NCBI GenBank assembly: GCA_000403335.2
Contig: KE159617.1
Coordinates: forward strand, 1,014,917-1,078,916
Reading direction: 5' to 3'
DNA from: Lachnospiraceae bacterium MD335
GTDB lineage: Bacteria > Bacillota > Clostridia > Lachnospirales > Lachnospiraceae
Length of the DNA stretch: 64,000 nucleotides
Positions within the stretch are counted from its first letter, which is position 1, and each line of letters starts with the position of its first letter. The notes below the pieces were generated by a model. The model saw only the letters and a list, made by a program, of their open reading frames with translations. It did no database searches and was not told the origin of the DNA. A program made the translations under genes and the position numbers. Positions 1 to 8,631 of the stretch are shown in pieces.

Positions 1-707
<707 letters not shown>

Positions 708-805
708 TGACAAGCATGGTTGGTGCTGTGGGTAAGAGGATAGGAAAAAGAGGTTTATAAGGTTTCTGTGTTCGGTTTTGAGGGAATACTCTCAGCAAAA
801 CATTT

Positions 806-877
806 TCCTCGATAGCTCAATGGTAGAGCACGCGGCTGTTAACCGCGGGGTTGTTGGTTCGAGCCCAACTCGGGGAG
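806..877 (+). tRNA. tRNA-Asn (GTT)
   Basis: Cloverleaf with acceptor TCCTCGA pairing TCGGGGA, anticodon loop reading GTT, T-loop GGTTCGAGCC and discriminator G. It is the first gene after the 23S rRNA, where a 5S gene would normally be expected. CCA is not encoded. Confidence 0.96.
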
Positions 878-917
878 CTAAGCGCGGATTAGCCCGGTAT
901 CGCTTAATTAGAAATTT

Positions 918-989
918 GGCTCCATGGTCAAGCGGTTAAGACATCGCCCTTTCACGGCGGTAACACGGGTTCGATTCCCGTTGGAGTCA
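918..989 (+). tRNA. tRNA-Glu (TTC)
   Basis: Acceptor GGCTCCA pairs TGGAGTC; the anticodon loop CTTTCAC reads TTC; T-loop GGTTCGATTCC. Second member of the eight-tRNA array. Confidence 0.96.
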
Positions 990-1031
990 CTTTATAGATA
1001 GAAAATAGGTATCAGTTGCGAAAGCATGTAT

Positions 1032-1104
1032 GCCGATGTGGCTCAATTGGCAGAGCAGCTGATTTGTAATCAGCAGGTTATCGGTTCGAGTCCGATCATC
1101 GGCT
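1032..1104 (+). tRNA. tRNA-Thr (TGT)
   Basis: Acceptor GCCGATG pairs CATCGGC. The anticodon stem GCTGA/TCAGC closes loop TTTGTAA, so the anticodon is TGT. T-loop GGTTCGAGTCC. Confidence 0.95.
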
Positions 1105-1128
1105 TAACCCAATGGTGGTTGGGTATTT

Positions 1129-1202
1129 GGACCTTTAGCTCAGTTGGTGAGAGCAACCGGCTCATAACCGGTCGGTCCTGGGTTCGAGTCCCCGAAGGTC
1201 CA
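1129..1202 (+). tRNA. tRNA-Met (CAT), probably elongator
   Basis: Acceptor GGACCTT pairs AAGGTCC with discriminator A. Anticodon stem ACCGG/CCGGT with loop CTCATAA gives CAT. The normal first acceptor pair (G-C) argues against an initiator. A lysidine-modified tRNA-Ile2 also has CAT and cannot be fully excluded by reading alone. Confidence 0.88.
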
Positions 1203-1220
1203 TTTTTTATTTGATATTTT

Positions 1221-1294
1221 GGCCTCATGGCTCAGTTGGTTAGAGCGCCGCCCTGTCACGGCGGAGGTCGTCGGTTCGAGTCCGATTGGGGTCG
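1221..1294 (+). tRNA. tRNA-Asp (GTC)
   Basis: Acceptor GGCCTCA pairs TGGGGTC; discriminator G; anticodon loop CTGTCAC reads GTC; T-loop GGTTCGAGTCC. Confidence 0.95.
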
Positions 1295-1298
1295 TTAT

Positions 1299-1371
1299 GG
1301 GATCTTAGCTCAGCTGGGAGAGCATCTGCCTTACAAGCAGAGGGTCACAGGTTCGAGCCCTGTAGGTCCCA
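1299..1371 (+). tRNA. tRNA-Val (TAC)
   Basis: Acceptor GGGATCT pairs AGGTCCC; anticodon stem CTGCC/AGCAG region with loop TTACAA reads TAC; discriminator A. Lies only 4 nt after tRNA-Asp. Confidence 0.95.
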
Positions 1372-1422
1372 TTACTATTGAGAATACATAAATTGTATAC
1401 TTGATAGATTACGGTTTATTAT

Positions 1423-1508
1423 GCCGGCGTGGCGGAACAGGCAGACGCCCGGGACTTAAAATCCCGTGGGTAGCGATACCCGTACCGGTTCGATTCCGGT
1501 CGCCGGCA
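1423..1508 (+). tRNA. tRNA-Leu (TAA)
   Basis: An 86-nt class II tRNA with acceptor GCCGGCG pairing CGCCGGC. Anticodon stem CGGGA/TCCCG closes loop CTTAAAA (TAA). The long variable arm GGGTAGCGATACCC is clear. Confidence 0.96.
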
Positions 1509-1536
1509 GTAAATAATAAACTGAAATCGAATATGT

Positions 1537-1610
1537 GTGCGCTTAGCTCAGCTGGATAGAGCGTTTGGCTACGGACCAAAAGGTCGGGGGTTCGAATCCT
1601 CTAGCGCACG
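1537..1610 (+). tRNA. tRNA-Arg (ACG)
   Basis: Acceptor GTGCGCT pairs AGCGCAC; anticodon loop CTACGGA reads ACG (the A is normally edited to inosine); discriminator G. Last gene of the array. Confidence 0.95.
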
Positions 1611-1613
1611 TTA

Positions 1614-1645
1614 CGAAGGACTGGAGAAAACCAGTCCTTTCGATT
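1614..1645 (+). terminator. Terminator of the rRNA-tRNA operon
   Basis: The inverted repeat AAGGACTGG / CCAGTCCTT with an AGAAAA loop starts 4 nt after tRNA-Arg. It is followed by a short T-rich stretch. It most likely ends the whole 23S-tRNA transcript. Confidence 0.8.
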
Positions 1646-1677
1646 GTACTTTTGTAAAGAAAGCAAAATTATCAGGA

Positions 1678-1706
1678 TTGCAATTTGGACAGAATTATAT
1701 TATGAT
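1678..1706 (+). promoter_or_regulatory. Sigma-A-like promoter for the phosphatase gene
   Basis: TTGCAA, a 17-nt spacer and TATGAT lie 40 nt upstream of the start codon at 1747. A Shine-Dalgarno AGAAGGAG precedes that start. Confidence 0.65.
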
Positions 1707-1746
1707 ATGATAGATAGATAAGTAACGCAGAAGGAGTAGTGCGGAT

Positions 1747-2358
1747 ATGAGGCTCTATATGATACGGCACGGAGAAACAGAATGGAATGTTAAAAAACGG
1801 TTTCAGGGACAGAGCGATATTCCGCTAAATAATGAGGGACGTAAGATTGCGCGGATTACGGCTGAGGCCTTAGCGGATGTGCCGTTTACAAGAGTATATA
1901 CAAGTCCGCTAAAGCGTGCGTATGAGACGGCAATCATTATGAGAGGAACGCGTGATATTCCTGTAATTGAGGATGCACGCATTATGGAAATCGGTTTTGG
2001 GGTATACGAGGGCGCCTGCTTTTCTGAGGAGGATTATGGCGTTTCGGGAACAGAATTTTTAAAATTTTTTAATGAACCGGAAGCATATGTACCGCCGAAG
2101 GGGGCAGAATCTATAGAAAAGCTGCAAAAAAGAACAGGTGACTTTTTAGATGAAATTACGCATAATAAAGATATAGAGCACGAAACGATATTAATATCGA
2201 CGCATGGTGCCGCATTGAGAGGTTTGCTGTCCAATATTCATCATATTGCGATTAAAGATTTTTGGCGGGGCGGAGTGCATCGAAATTGTGCCGTTACAAT
2301 CATTGACATTGTGGACGGAAAGATATTTACGATTGAAGAAGGCAAAACATTTTATTAA
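1747..2358 (+). CDS. Histidine phosphatase family protein (phosphoglycerate mutase-like)
   Basis: A 203-residue cytosolic enzyme of the histidine phosphatase superfamily. The N-terminal RHG motif (MIRHGETEWN, His8) supplies the phosphorylated histidine, and STHGAALRG near residue 155 carries the second catalytic His. The length fits cofactor-dependent phosphoglycerate mutase-like phosphatases such as CobC/PhoE/GpmB relatives, which remove phosphate from small metabolites. Substrate cannot be told from sequence. It has its own promoter, and a small unknown gene follows 30 nt downstream, probably co-transcribed. The start is fixed by AGAAGGAG 10 nt upstream. Confidence 0.9.
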   Translation: MRLYMIRHGETEWNVKKRFQGQSDIPLNNEGRKIARITAEALADVPFTRVYTSPLKRAYETAIIMRGTRDIPVIEDARIMEIGFGVYEGACFSEEDYGVSGTEFLKFFNEPEAYVPPKGAESIEKLQKRTGDFLDEITHNKDIEHETILISTHGAALRGLLSNIHHIAIKDFWRGGVHRNCAVTIIDIVDGKIFTIEEGKTFY

Positions 2359-2388
2359 ATTAATAAAACGAAAGAAGGCGTCGTAATC

Positions 2389-2688
2389 GTGGAAAATGAG
2401 TATAGCAAAGTAAAGGTAAATAATGAAATTGACTTCTGTTCCGTGACGGATACAGATGTAAAGACTGTGATAGAGAAAGCGTTCATGAAAGCGAGAGTTT
2501 CGTATTTTTTAAGATGGGAGAAGCCGAGTCTGCTCTCAAAAATATTTGGCGGCGGAAAGCCGGATATTGTTTTTTGTATTAATTCTGCCCAACTGGAGAC
2601 GGCGGAGGAAGTTGTCGGGGAGCTGGGCGATATGGAGTCTGCGATTAAAATGCTTCGGACAAAATCCAACAACAAAATAGGTTTTTAG
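2389..2688 (+). CDS. Small protein of unknown function
   Basis: A 99-residue soluble alpha/beta protein starting at GTG (2389) with AAGAAGG upstream. No signal peptide or membrane segment is visible. The middle (RWEKPSLLSKIFGGGKPDIVF) and the closing helix (ETAEEVVGELGDMESAIKML) loosely recall small DUF2007-type putative signal-transducing domains, but I cannot assign a family. It follows the histidine phosphatase closely and ends just before a strong terminator, so the two probably form a two-gene operon. Real gene: good ribosome site, coding-like codon use and tight packing. Confidence 0.75.
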   Translation: MENEYSKVKVNNEIDFCSVTDTDVKTVIEKAFMKARVSYFLRWEKPSLLSKIFGGGKPDIVFCINSAQLETAEEVVGELGDMESAIKMLRTKSNNKIGF

Positions 2689-2694
2689 ATGACA

Positions 2695-2720
2695 AAAAGT
2701 ACGATTGCTCGTACTTTTTT
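2695..2720 (+). terminator. Terminator between convergent genes
   Basis: A 10-bp perfect stem AAAAGTACGA / TCGTACTTTT with TTGC loop and T-run. The A-run on the left arm makes it usable on the minus strand too, for the SH3 gene that ends at 2739. Confidence 0.9.
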
Positions 2721-2738
2721 GCATACTGGATCAATTTT

Positions 2739-3380
2739 TCATTCATCATCCTCGTAATATTCTTCGTCATATTCGTCATCCATGTAAGTATCGTCATTAC
2801 TGTCTAAGTTGGTTTCATATTGCTCTGTATCGTTTTCGTCGTAATCATCATCGTATTCTGTCTCGTCATAACCGTCCTTTTCCTTTTTCAAGAAGCTGTA
2901 TGCTGTGAAGATTGCAAGAATTATCATGATAATGATTGCGGCAATCAGAGCGAAAATAAGAGGCGTGACTCCGAGCGTAGTACGGACATTTTCGGGAGAT
3001 ATATCCGTGAAAGCATCGCTTTCGTCTGTTTCTGCCGCATTGCTGCTTGTGTCATCAACGGTATCCGTTTCAGATGATTTTGTTAGATACTTTGCAGCAA
3101 CGTATCCGGTTTCGCCGGAGTAAGTGACCTGATACCAACCGCTGTTTTCCGTGTTGATAACGATAACTTTTGCATTATACGGCAGAAGTGTGACAACGTC
3201 GGAATCTTTTGAAGGGGCGCTGCGCATTTTTAGGCCGTTTTCTGCACTTACATGATATGTTTCATGCGGTGCATCCGTATCAACAGTGGTTTCCGCGGCG
3301 TGGAGCATGTGGAATGGGGCGATCGTGAGGAAAAGCGCCATTGCGTATGCGAGTGCCAATTTTAATATATTCCTTTGCAT
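2739..3380 (-). CDS. Secreted/membrane SH3-domain protein with acidic tail
   Basis: 213 residues: a signal peptide or N-terminal membrane anchor (about 1-29), then a bacterial SH3 (SH3_3) domain at about 42-100 with the typical NGLKMRSAPS and GWYQVTYSGETGYV strands. A polar linker leads to a transmembrane helix (about 138-162) and a very acidic, Tyr/Asp/Glu-rich tail (170-213). Bacterial SH3 domains usually bind cell-wall peptides, so the domain would face outside and the acidic tail the cytosol. Same strand as the PadR-DUF1700-DUF4097-PspC operon but 100 bp downstream of it, so membership is uncertain. Specific function unknown. Confidence 0.85.
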   Translation of the reverse strand: MQRNILKLALAYAMALFLTIAPFHMLHAAETTVDTDAPHETYHVSAENGLKMRSAPSKDSDVVTLLPYNAKVIVINTENSGWYQVTYSGETGYVAAKYLTKSSETDTVDDTSSNAAETDESDAFTDISPENVRTTLGVTPLIFALIAAIIIMIILAIFTAYSFLKKEKDGYDETEYDDDYDENDTEQYETNLDSNDDTYMDDEYDEEYYEDDE

Positions 3381-3481
3381 TCGGTAATCCTCCGTATTGT
3401 TTAAAGTTGCATTTACTCTTTTAGTATAGCATAACCGAAATAAAGTTGATATATTAAATCAAAAACAAAATTGTGAAGTAT

Positions 3482-3682
3482 TTATGGCATAATAATCGCC
3501 GCAACGATGTATGCTAGGATTCCGCTGCAGCCGCATAGAGAGAATAGAACCCACACAAGACGTACAAGCGTCGGGTCAAGGTTCAGATATTCACCGATAC
3601 CGCCGCATACACCGCAGATAAACTTATCGGTATGTGATTTGTGAAGTTTTTTGTAGTTGTTGTCGTCGTTTTGATAATCCAT
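3482..3682 (-). CDS. PspC domain small membrane protein
   Basis: 66 residues with the PspC signature: a basic start, FICGVCGGIGEYLNLDPTLVRLVW and one hydrophobic helix ending in IIMP. PspC-type proteins sit in the inner membrane and act in phage-shock/envelope stress responses. It lies last in the operon PadR-DUF1700-DUF4097-PspC, a common Firmicute set in which DUF4097 and PspC domains travel together. AGAGGTT lies before the ATG. It is a stand-alone PspC domain. Confidence 0.92.
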   Translation of the reverse strand: MDYQNDDNNYKKLHKSHTDKFICGVCGGIGEYLNLDPTLVRLVWVLFSLCGCSGILAYIVAAIIMP

Positions 3683-3712
3683 AAGAAACCTCTTTTCTAT
3701 TTTTTTTGATTT

Positions 3713-4609
3713 TTAGTTGTTACCCGGCTCCTCGAAGAAAACGTCAATGTTGCCCACATCGCATTGAAGTGTGTAGTTGTAGTCGGCGTCGTTGTCGATT
3801 TCCTTTTCTGCTGCTATTCCATTGTATGTTTTTGAACCGATTGTAATGTTGCCAATATTGCATTCCAAATTGTAATTGTGCTCTTCCTGTGCATTTTTGA
3901 TTTGGAGCGTTATGTTGCCCATACCGACTTCTGCATTGAGATCGGCATCAATATAGCCTTTGTATGTCAATTCTCCTAAGCCGACTTCAAAATCTGCATT
4001 TTGCGTATGACCGTCTTCAATTGTGATAGCGCCTGCGCCGACGTTGGCAGTAGTATAGTCGCAGTCAATCCCGTCAAGGGTAAGCTCCCCTGCGCCGACA
4101 TTAATGTTAAGCGTATCGCATTGCAGCGAAGAGAGGCTGGCGGCGCCTGCGCCAAAATCAATGCTGACATCGGAAAAGACAGTGTCGGGAACGGAAAGCG
4201 TAATCAGATTCGTGTTTACAGTGCGGTGATTAAAAAAGCTGTTGACATAAAAAACAGAATCCTCTGTGTAATATTGGTATTTTCCGCTGCCTTCACAGGA
4301 GATGTGAAAAGCGTCATCCTGTGAAGGTATCAGTTTGAAATTGGTATAGTTTGAGTGGATGGAAAGCTGCGTAATGTCCGAGGCGCTGGCGGCGTTATCA
4401 TCCGTATGTTGCCCGCTTTGTATGGGATAACTGTAATCAAAGTTTTGATCCCGGTCTTTGCCGAAAAAACAATATAAATCATTTGAAACGGCATCTGACA
4501 GCATATGGCGTCTGCTTCCCGCTAAAAAGCTGCATATAATCAGAATAATTGCTCCGATAAGAAAGAAAATTCCTGCCATAATCAGAGATGTTTTTATAAA
4601 TTTTTTCAT
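3713..4609 (-). CDS. DUF4097 family membrane-anchored beta-repeat protein
   Basis: 298 residues. The start is ATG at 4609, which overlaps the stop of the upstream DUF1700 gene as ATGA; a longer in-frame reading upstream lies inside DUF1700 and is rejected. An N-terminal transmembrane helix (about 7-29) is followed by a DUF4097 region. This is a series of short beta-helical repeats such as DVSIDFGAGAASL, LNINVGAGELTLDG and TANVGAGAITIEDG. DUF4097 proteins are putative adhesin-like or envelope-stress proteins of unknown mechanism. The ATGA overlap implies coupled translation with its DUF1700 partner. Confidence 0.88.
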   Translation of the reverse strand: MKKFIKTSLIMAGIFFLIGAIILIICSFLAGSRRHMLSDAVSNDLYCFFGKDRDQNFDYSYPIQSGQHTDDNAASASDITQLSIHSNYTNFKLIPSQDDAFHISCEGSGKYQYYTEDSVFYVNSFFNHRTVNTNLITLSVPDTVFSDVSIDFGAGAASLSSLQCDTLNINVGAGELTLDGIDCDYTTANVGAGAITIEDGHTQNADFEVGLGELTYKGYIDADLNAEVGMGNITLQIKNAQEEHNYNLECNIGNITIGSKTYNGIAAEKEIDNDADYNYTLQCDVGNIDVFFEEPGNN

Positions 4610-5301
4610 ACGTGTGCCTCCTTTCGCCTGCATGAAATGCGGCTTATAGTCTGTCTGATAAAATGTATCAGCGCCGGAAGCGCCCAACCGCAGAGCCATA
4701 CCGTAAGAACGGTAAATAAGATCCCAAGCGCTAAGGTTATCAGACCGGAACCAATCAGCGCGGCGCCTGCAAGCGTACCTGAAACAGAGTAAACGGTAAC
4801 GGACAGGCATGCCAAAAATCCTGCAATGATAAGTGCAATGCCCACAGCCGTGCAGACAATACCGATAATGCCGACACTAAGTACAATTGCAAAGGCAGTT
4901 ACAATAATGCCAAAAACCGTGCCGATGACGGCGCATGCAAGGGGAAACCAAAGCGGTGACGTTAAAATAACGGCAATAATAATTAGGATAACGTTTGATT
5001 TGCTGCGTTCCGGTGTTTTGTCTGACGCCTGACTGCTGCGGTTCCCGGAGTCTGTGCGCAGCTTAGGTGCGCGGATGGGTTCACCTTGCCGTCTGCTCGG
5101 TTCACCTTTTTTTAAAAGTCCTTCGCGGATTTCCTGTGCGAGATGTTCTGGTGTGCCAAGCTCTTCAATTACACGCTGTTCGTTTTCTGCGCCCGCGTCC
5201 TCAATGTATTCACGGTAATAAGAGAGCGCCTCCTCATGTTCCTCATAGGAGATGTCCGCGAGCAGCTTCGAAAGGCGTTCTAAGTACTCGTTTTTATTCA
5301 T
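4606..5301 (-). CDS. DUF1700 (HAAS domain) membrane protein
   Basis: 231 residues. The N-terminal part (1-60: NEYLERLSKLLADISYEEHEEALSYYREYI...ELGTPEHLAQEI) is the helical HAAS/DUF1700 domain. A charged linker is followed by four to five hydrophobic helices (about 100-215). HAAS-domain proteins are typically encoded next to PadR regulators and are thought to sense or relay membrane signals. The gene is second in the operon, 55 bp after padR, and its stop overlaps the next start by 4 nt. Confidence 0.9.
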   Translation of the reverse strand: MNKNEYLERLSKLLADISYEEHEEALSYYREYIEDAGAENEQRVIEELGTPEHLAQEIREGLLKKGEPSRRQGEPIRAPKLRTDSGNRSSQASDKTPERSKSNVILIIIAVILTSPLWFPLACAVIGTVFGIIVTAFAIVLSVGIIGIVCTAVGIALIIAGFLACLSVTVYSVSGTLAGAALIGSGLITLALGILFTVLTVWLCGWALPALIHFIRQTISRISCRRKEAHV

Positions 5302-5356
5302 AATTATTTCCTCACTTTTTTCTGTTTTGAACTTTTTGTTTTCAAAATTCGTTCTG

Positions 5357-5665
5357 TTAATGTAAGACCTTACTGATTTTGGATGAATAGGTAATCCACT
5401 CGGAACGGTAAAGCCGAAGCTGTGCCTGCCCTTTTTCGGTTAGCTGGTAATATCGGCGGTTTCTGCCCGAGCATTCCCTGTCGTAGGTAGTCAGGCACTC
5501 GTCTTTTTGCAGGCGGCGCAGCACCGGATAGAGCGTGGATTCACTCAAATCAATAACATCGCGCACGTCCTGCGTGATTTTGTAGCCGTATGTGCCCTCT
5601 GCCTCGTTGGAAACAACGGCAAGCACAATGGCGTCAAGCAGCGTGGAGCCTGTGTTAAAAACCAT
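5357..5665 (-). CDS. PadR family transcriptional regulator
   Basis: 102 residues, the usual size of a minimal PadR protein. It has a winged helix-turn-helix with YGYKITQDVRDVIDLSESTLYPVLRRLQKDECL (about 25-58) and a wing RRYYQLTEKGQAQL. PadR proteins repress by binding palindromes at their own promoter. Here the gene is first in the DUF1700-DUF4097-PspC operon. Two palindromes centred at 5714 and 5746 sit on its predicted promoter, so autoregulation is likely. AAAGGAG lies 8 nt before the ATG. Confidence 0.93.
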   Translation of the reverse strand: MVFNTGSTLLDAIVLAVVSNEAEGTYGYKITQDVRDVIDLSESTLYPVLRRLQKDECLTTYDRECSGRNRRYYQLTEKGQAQLRLYRSEWITYSSKISKVLH

Positions 5666-5703
5666 GTAGGATGCTCCTTTCTTTAAATTGTGTGTTTGGT
5701 ATA

Positions 5704-5759
5704 ATACTATATGCGATATAGTATACGAGTTGATAATATTATATGACGTATAGTATTAT
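5704..5759. promoter_or_regulatory. Tandem palindromic operators, probably for PadR
   Basis: A perfect 9-3-9 palindrome ATACTATAT-GCG-ATATAGTAT spans 5704-5724. A related imperfect palindrome spans 5733-5759 (centre 5746). The centres are 32 bp apart, about three helical turns, so two dimers would bind the same DNA face. The second palindrome covers the spacer and -10 of the padR promoter. Confidence 0.8.
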
Positions 5760-5766
5760 ATGTCAA
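5738..5766 (-). promoter_or_regulatory. Consensus sigma-A promoter of the padR operon
   Basis: On the minus strand TTGACA (5766-5761), exactly 17 nt, then TATAAT (5743-5738): both hexamers are perfect. Such a strong promoter overlaid by operators implies tight repression with large induction. Confidence 0.88.
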
Positions 5767-5836
5767 TATAAATCAAAAAAGAGTTTGCATTTTTAAAAAT
5801 CATGTAAAAAGGAATCAGAATTTGTGGCGCTAACTC

Positions 5837-5865
5837 TTGACGTTTTGGGGAAGATTCTATACTAT
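5837..5865 (+). promoter_or_regulatory. Promoter for valS
   Basis: TTGACG, 17 nt and TACTAT (4/6) lie about 58 nt before the valS start. The remaining leader is too short for a T-box, which many Clostridial aminoacyl-tRNA synthetase genes carry. Confidence 0.55.
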
Positions 5866-5922
5866 TATACTTTAAGGAGAAAATTTTTAACGCTGTAAAA
5901 CAGGCAGGAGAGGAGTAAATGT

Positions 5923-8577
5923 ATGAGTAAAGAACTGGCTAAGACTTATGACCCGCATGGTCTTGAGGATAGAATTTATCAGAAATGGCTTGACAAGAAG
6001 TATTTTCATGCAGAGGTTGACAAAAGCAAAAAACCGTTTACAATTGTTATTCCGCCCCCCAATATTACGGGGCAGCTTCATATGGGACATGCGCTTGACA
6101 ACACAATGCAGGATATTTTGATTCGGTTTAAGAGAATGCAGGGATATAATGCGCTTTGGCAGCCGGGAACGGATCATGCGAGTATTGCGACGGAGGTCAA
6201 GATTATTGAGAAGCTCAAGGAAGAGGGCGTTGATAAGCATGATCTTGGCAGGGAGAAGTTTTTGGAGCGCGCCTGGGACTGGAAGCGGGAGTACGGCGGC
6301 AGAATTATCAGCCAGCTCAAGAAGCTTGGTTCGTCGTGTGACTGGGACAGAGAGCGTTTTACAATGGATGAGGGCTGCAATAAGGCTGTCACGCAGGTTT
6401 TCTGCAAGATGCATGAGAAAGGCTATATATATAAGGGCGCAAGAATGATCAACTGGTGTCCTGTATGTAACACTTCGATTTCGGACGCAGAGGTAGAGTA
6501 TGAGGAGCAGGCGGGACATTTGTGGCACATCAAGTATCCGGTTTTAAAGGATGACGGTTCACAGTCAGGAGAATATTTGACGTTTGCAACGACGAGACCT
6601 GAAACGATGCTGGGGGATACGGCGGTGGCGATTCACCCCGATGATGAACGGTATGCACATTTAAAGGGAAAAAAGCTGATGCTTCCTCTGATGAATCGTG
6701 AGATTCCCGTTGTGGAAGATACCTATGTCGATATGGAGTTTGGTACAGGTGTCGTTAAGATTACGCCTGCGCATGATCCGAATGACTTTGAGGTGGGAAA
6801 GAGGCACAATCTTCCTATTATAAATATCATGAACGACGATGCTACCATCAATGAAAACGGCGGTAAGTATGCAGGGATGGATCGTTACGATGCGCGAAAG
6901 CTCATTGTTAAGGAACTTGAGGAAATGGGGCTTCTTGTCAAGATAGAGGATTACAGTCACAATGTCGGTACACATGACCGCTGTAAAACAACGATTGAAC
7001 CGTTGGTAAAGCAGCAGTGGTTTGTCAAGATGGACGAGCTGATTAAACCTGCCGTTGAGGCGGTGAAGAACGGCGAAATTAAACTGATTCCGGAGCGCAT
7101 GGATAAGACATATTACAACTGGACCGACAATATTAAGGACTGGTGTATTTCAAGACAGCTTTGGTGGGGGCACAGAATTCCTGCGTATTATTGCGATGAC
7201 TGCGGTGAGATTGTTGTTGCGGCACAAATGCCGGACACCTGTCCAAAATGTGGGGGAAGTCACTTTACACAGGATCCGGATACGCTTGATACATGGTTTT
7301 CGTCAGCGCTTTGGCCCTTTTCAACACTTGGGTGGCCGGAAAAAACGGAGGATTTGGACTATTTTTATCCGACGGATGTGTTGGTGACAGGATATGATAT
7401 TATTTTCTTTTGGGTAATCCGCATGATTTTCTCGGGTTATGAACATATGAACGAGAAACCATTCCATACGGTGCTGTTTCACGGTCTTGTGCGCGATTCG
7501 CAGGGGCGTAAGATGTCAAAGTCTCTTGGAAACGGGATTGATCCGCTTGAAGTGATTGAAAAATATGGCGCGGATGCACTCCGAATGACGCTGATTACAG
7601 GAAATGCACCCGGAAACGATATGCGTTTTTACTATGAGCGTGTGGAGGCGAACCGAAATTTTGCCAATAAGATATGGAATGCATCCCGTTTTATCATGAT
7701 GAATATGGAAGGAAAAACAGTGACGGATGCAAAAGACGCACTGGAGCCTGTGGATCGTTGGATTATTTCAAAGCTCAACAGTCTTGTAAAGGAAGTTACG
7801 GACAATATGGAGAGCTTTGAACTTGGAATTGCGGTGCAGAAAATTTATGACTTTATTTGGGACGAGTTCTGTGACTGGTATATTGAGATGGTGAAGCCGC
7901 GGCTTTACAATTCGGATGACAAACAATCGCAGAATGCGGCGCTTTGGACCTTGAAGACGGTGTTGATTGATGCGCTGAAGCTGCTGCATCCATATATGCC
8001 GTTTATCACGGAGGAAATTTTCTGTACGCTGCAGTCAGAGGAAGCGTCGATTATGATTGCAAAATGGCCTGAGTTTTGCGAGGAACGTTTGTTTACAAAG
8101 GATGAGCGCGATATTGAAATCCTAAAGGAGGCAGTGCGCGGTGTAAGAAATGTAAGAACGGAAATGAATGTGGCGCCGTCGAGAAAGGCGCATGTGTATG
8201 TTGTTTCTGAAAATGCGGATATCAGGACCGTATTTGAGGAGGGCATGTTGTTTTTTGCTTCCTTGGCATATGCGTCGGATGTGACAGTACAGGATACGAA
8301 GTCAGGTATCGCGGACGACGCGGTTTCGGTGGTAATTGCAAACGCAAATATTTACATTCCGTTTGCGGAACTGGTTGACATCAGTCAGGAAATTGAGCGT
8401 CTTGAGAAAGAAGAAAAGCGCCTGGAGAGCGAGCTTGCACGTGTAAACGGTATGTTGAACAATGAGAAATTTATGTCAAAGGCGCCGGAACAGAAAATAG
8501 CGGAGGAAAGAGCGAAATTGACAAAATATACACAAATGCGACAACAAATTGCAGAACGACTTGCGCAATTGAGGTAA
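5923..8577 (+). CDS. valS: Valyl-tRNA synthetase
   Basis: 884 residues, the full length for bacterial ValRS. This class Ia enzyme charges tRNA-Val with valine in the cytosol. The HIGH-type motif is HMGH at residues 53-56 within [13 protein letters not shown]. The CP1 editing domain follows ([20 protein letters not shown]), and the KMSKS loop is present exactly (530-534). The C-terminal arm is a coiled coil rich in Glu/Lys/Leu (about 815-884), as expected for ValRS binding the tRNA elbow. The start ATG at 5923 follows GGAGAGGAG. A different-frame ATG at 5919 stops at once. Confidence 0.98.
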   Translation: MSKELAKTYDPHGLEDRIYQKWLDKKYFHAEVDKSKKPFTIVIPPPNITGQLHMGHALDNTMQDILIRFKRMQGYNALWQPGTDHASIATEVKIIEKLKEEGVDKHDLGREKFLERAWDWKREYGGRIISQLKKLGSSCDWDRERFTMDEGCNKAVTQVFCKMHEKGYIYKGARMINWCPVCNTSISDAEVEYEEQAGHLWHIKYPVLKDDGSQSGEYLTFATTRPETMLGDTAVAIHPDDERYAHLKGKKLMLPLMNREIPVVEDTYVDMEFGTGVVKITPAHDPNDFEVGKRHNLPIINIMNDDATINENGGKYAGMDRYDARKLIVKELEEMGLLVKIEDYSHNVGTHDRCKTTIEPLVKQQWFVKMDELIKPAVEAVKNGEIKLIPERMDKTYYNWTDNIKDWCISRQLWWGHRIPAYYCDDCGEIVVAAQMPDTCPKCGGSHFTQDPDTLDTWFSSALWPFSTLGWPEKTEDLDYFYPTDVLVTGYDIIFFWVIRMIFSGYEHMNEKPFHTVLFHGLVRDSQGRKMSKSLGNGIDPLEVIEKYGADALRMTLITGNAPGNDMRFYYERVEANRNFANKIWNASRFIMMNMEGKTVTDAKDALEPVDRWIISKLNSLVKEVTDNMESFELGIAVQKIYDFIWDEFCDWYIEMVKPRLYNSDDKQSQNAALWTLKTVLIDALKLLHPYMPFITEEIFCTLQSEEASIMIAKWPEFCEERLFTKDERDIEILKEAVRGVRNVRTEMNVAPSRKAHVYVVSENADIRTVFEEGMLFFASLAYASDVTVQDTKSGIADDAVSVVIANANIYIPFAELVDISQEIERLEKEEKRLESELARVNGMLNNEKFMSKAPEQKIAEERAKLTKYTQMRQQIAERLAQLR

Positions 8578-8631
8578 ATAGTGTTACAATAATAATAAGG
8601 CGGGTAGGGTTACCCCTGCGGAGGTGTGTAT

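Noticed and set aside
1026-1214. 62-codon frame across tRNA-Thr and tRNA-Met
   Set aside because: It simply translates two tRNA genes.
3713-4810. Longer 365-codon reading of the DUF4097 gene
   Set aside because: The extra 67 codons lie inside the DUF1700 gene; ATG 4609 gives a signal/membrane helix and an ATGA overlap.
5767-5922. T-box leader for valS
   Set aside because: The predicted transcript leader is only about 50 nt and lacks the AGTA bulge, the TGGNACC box and a terminator stem.
5887-6528. 213-codon minus-strand frame over the start of valS
   Set aside because: Covers conserved ValRS motifs and the valS ribosome site; shadow of the real gene.
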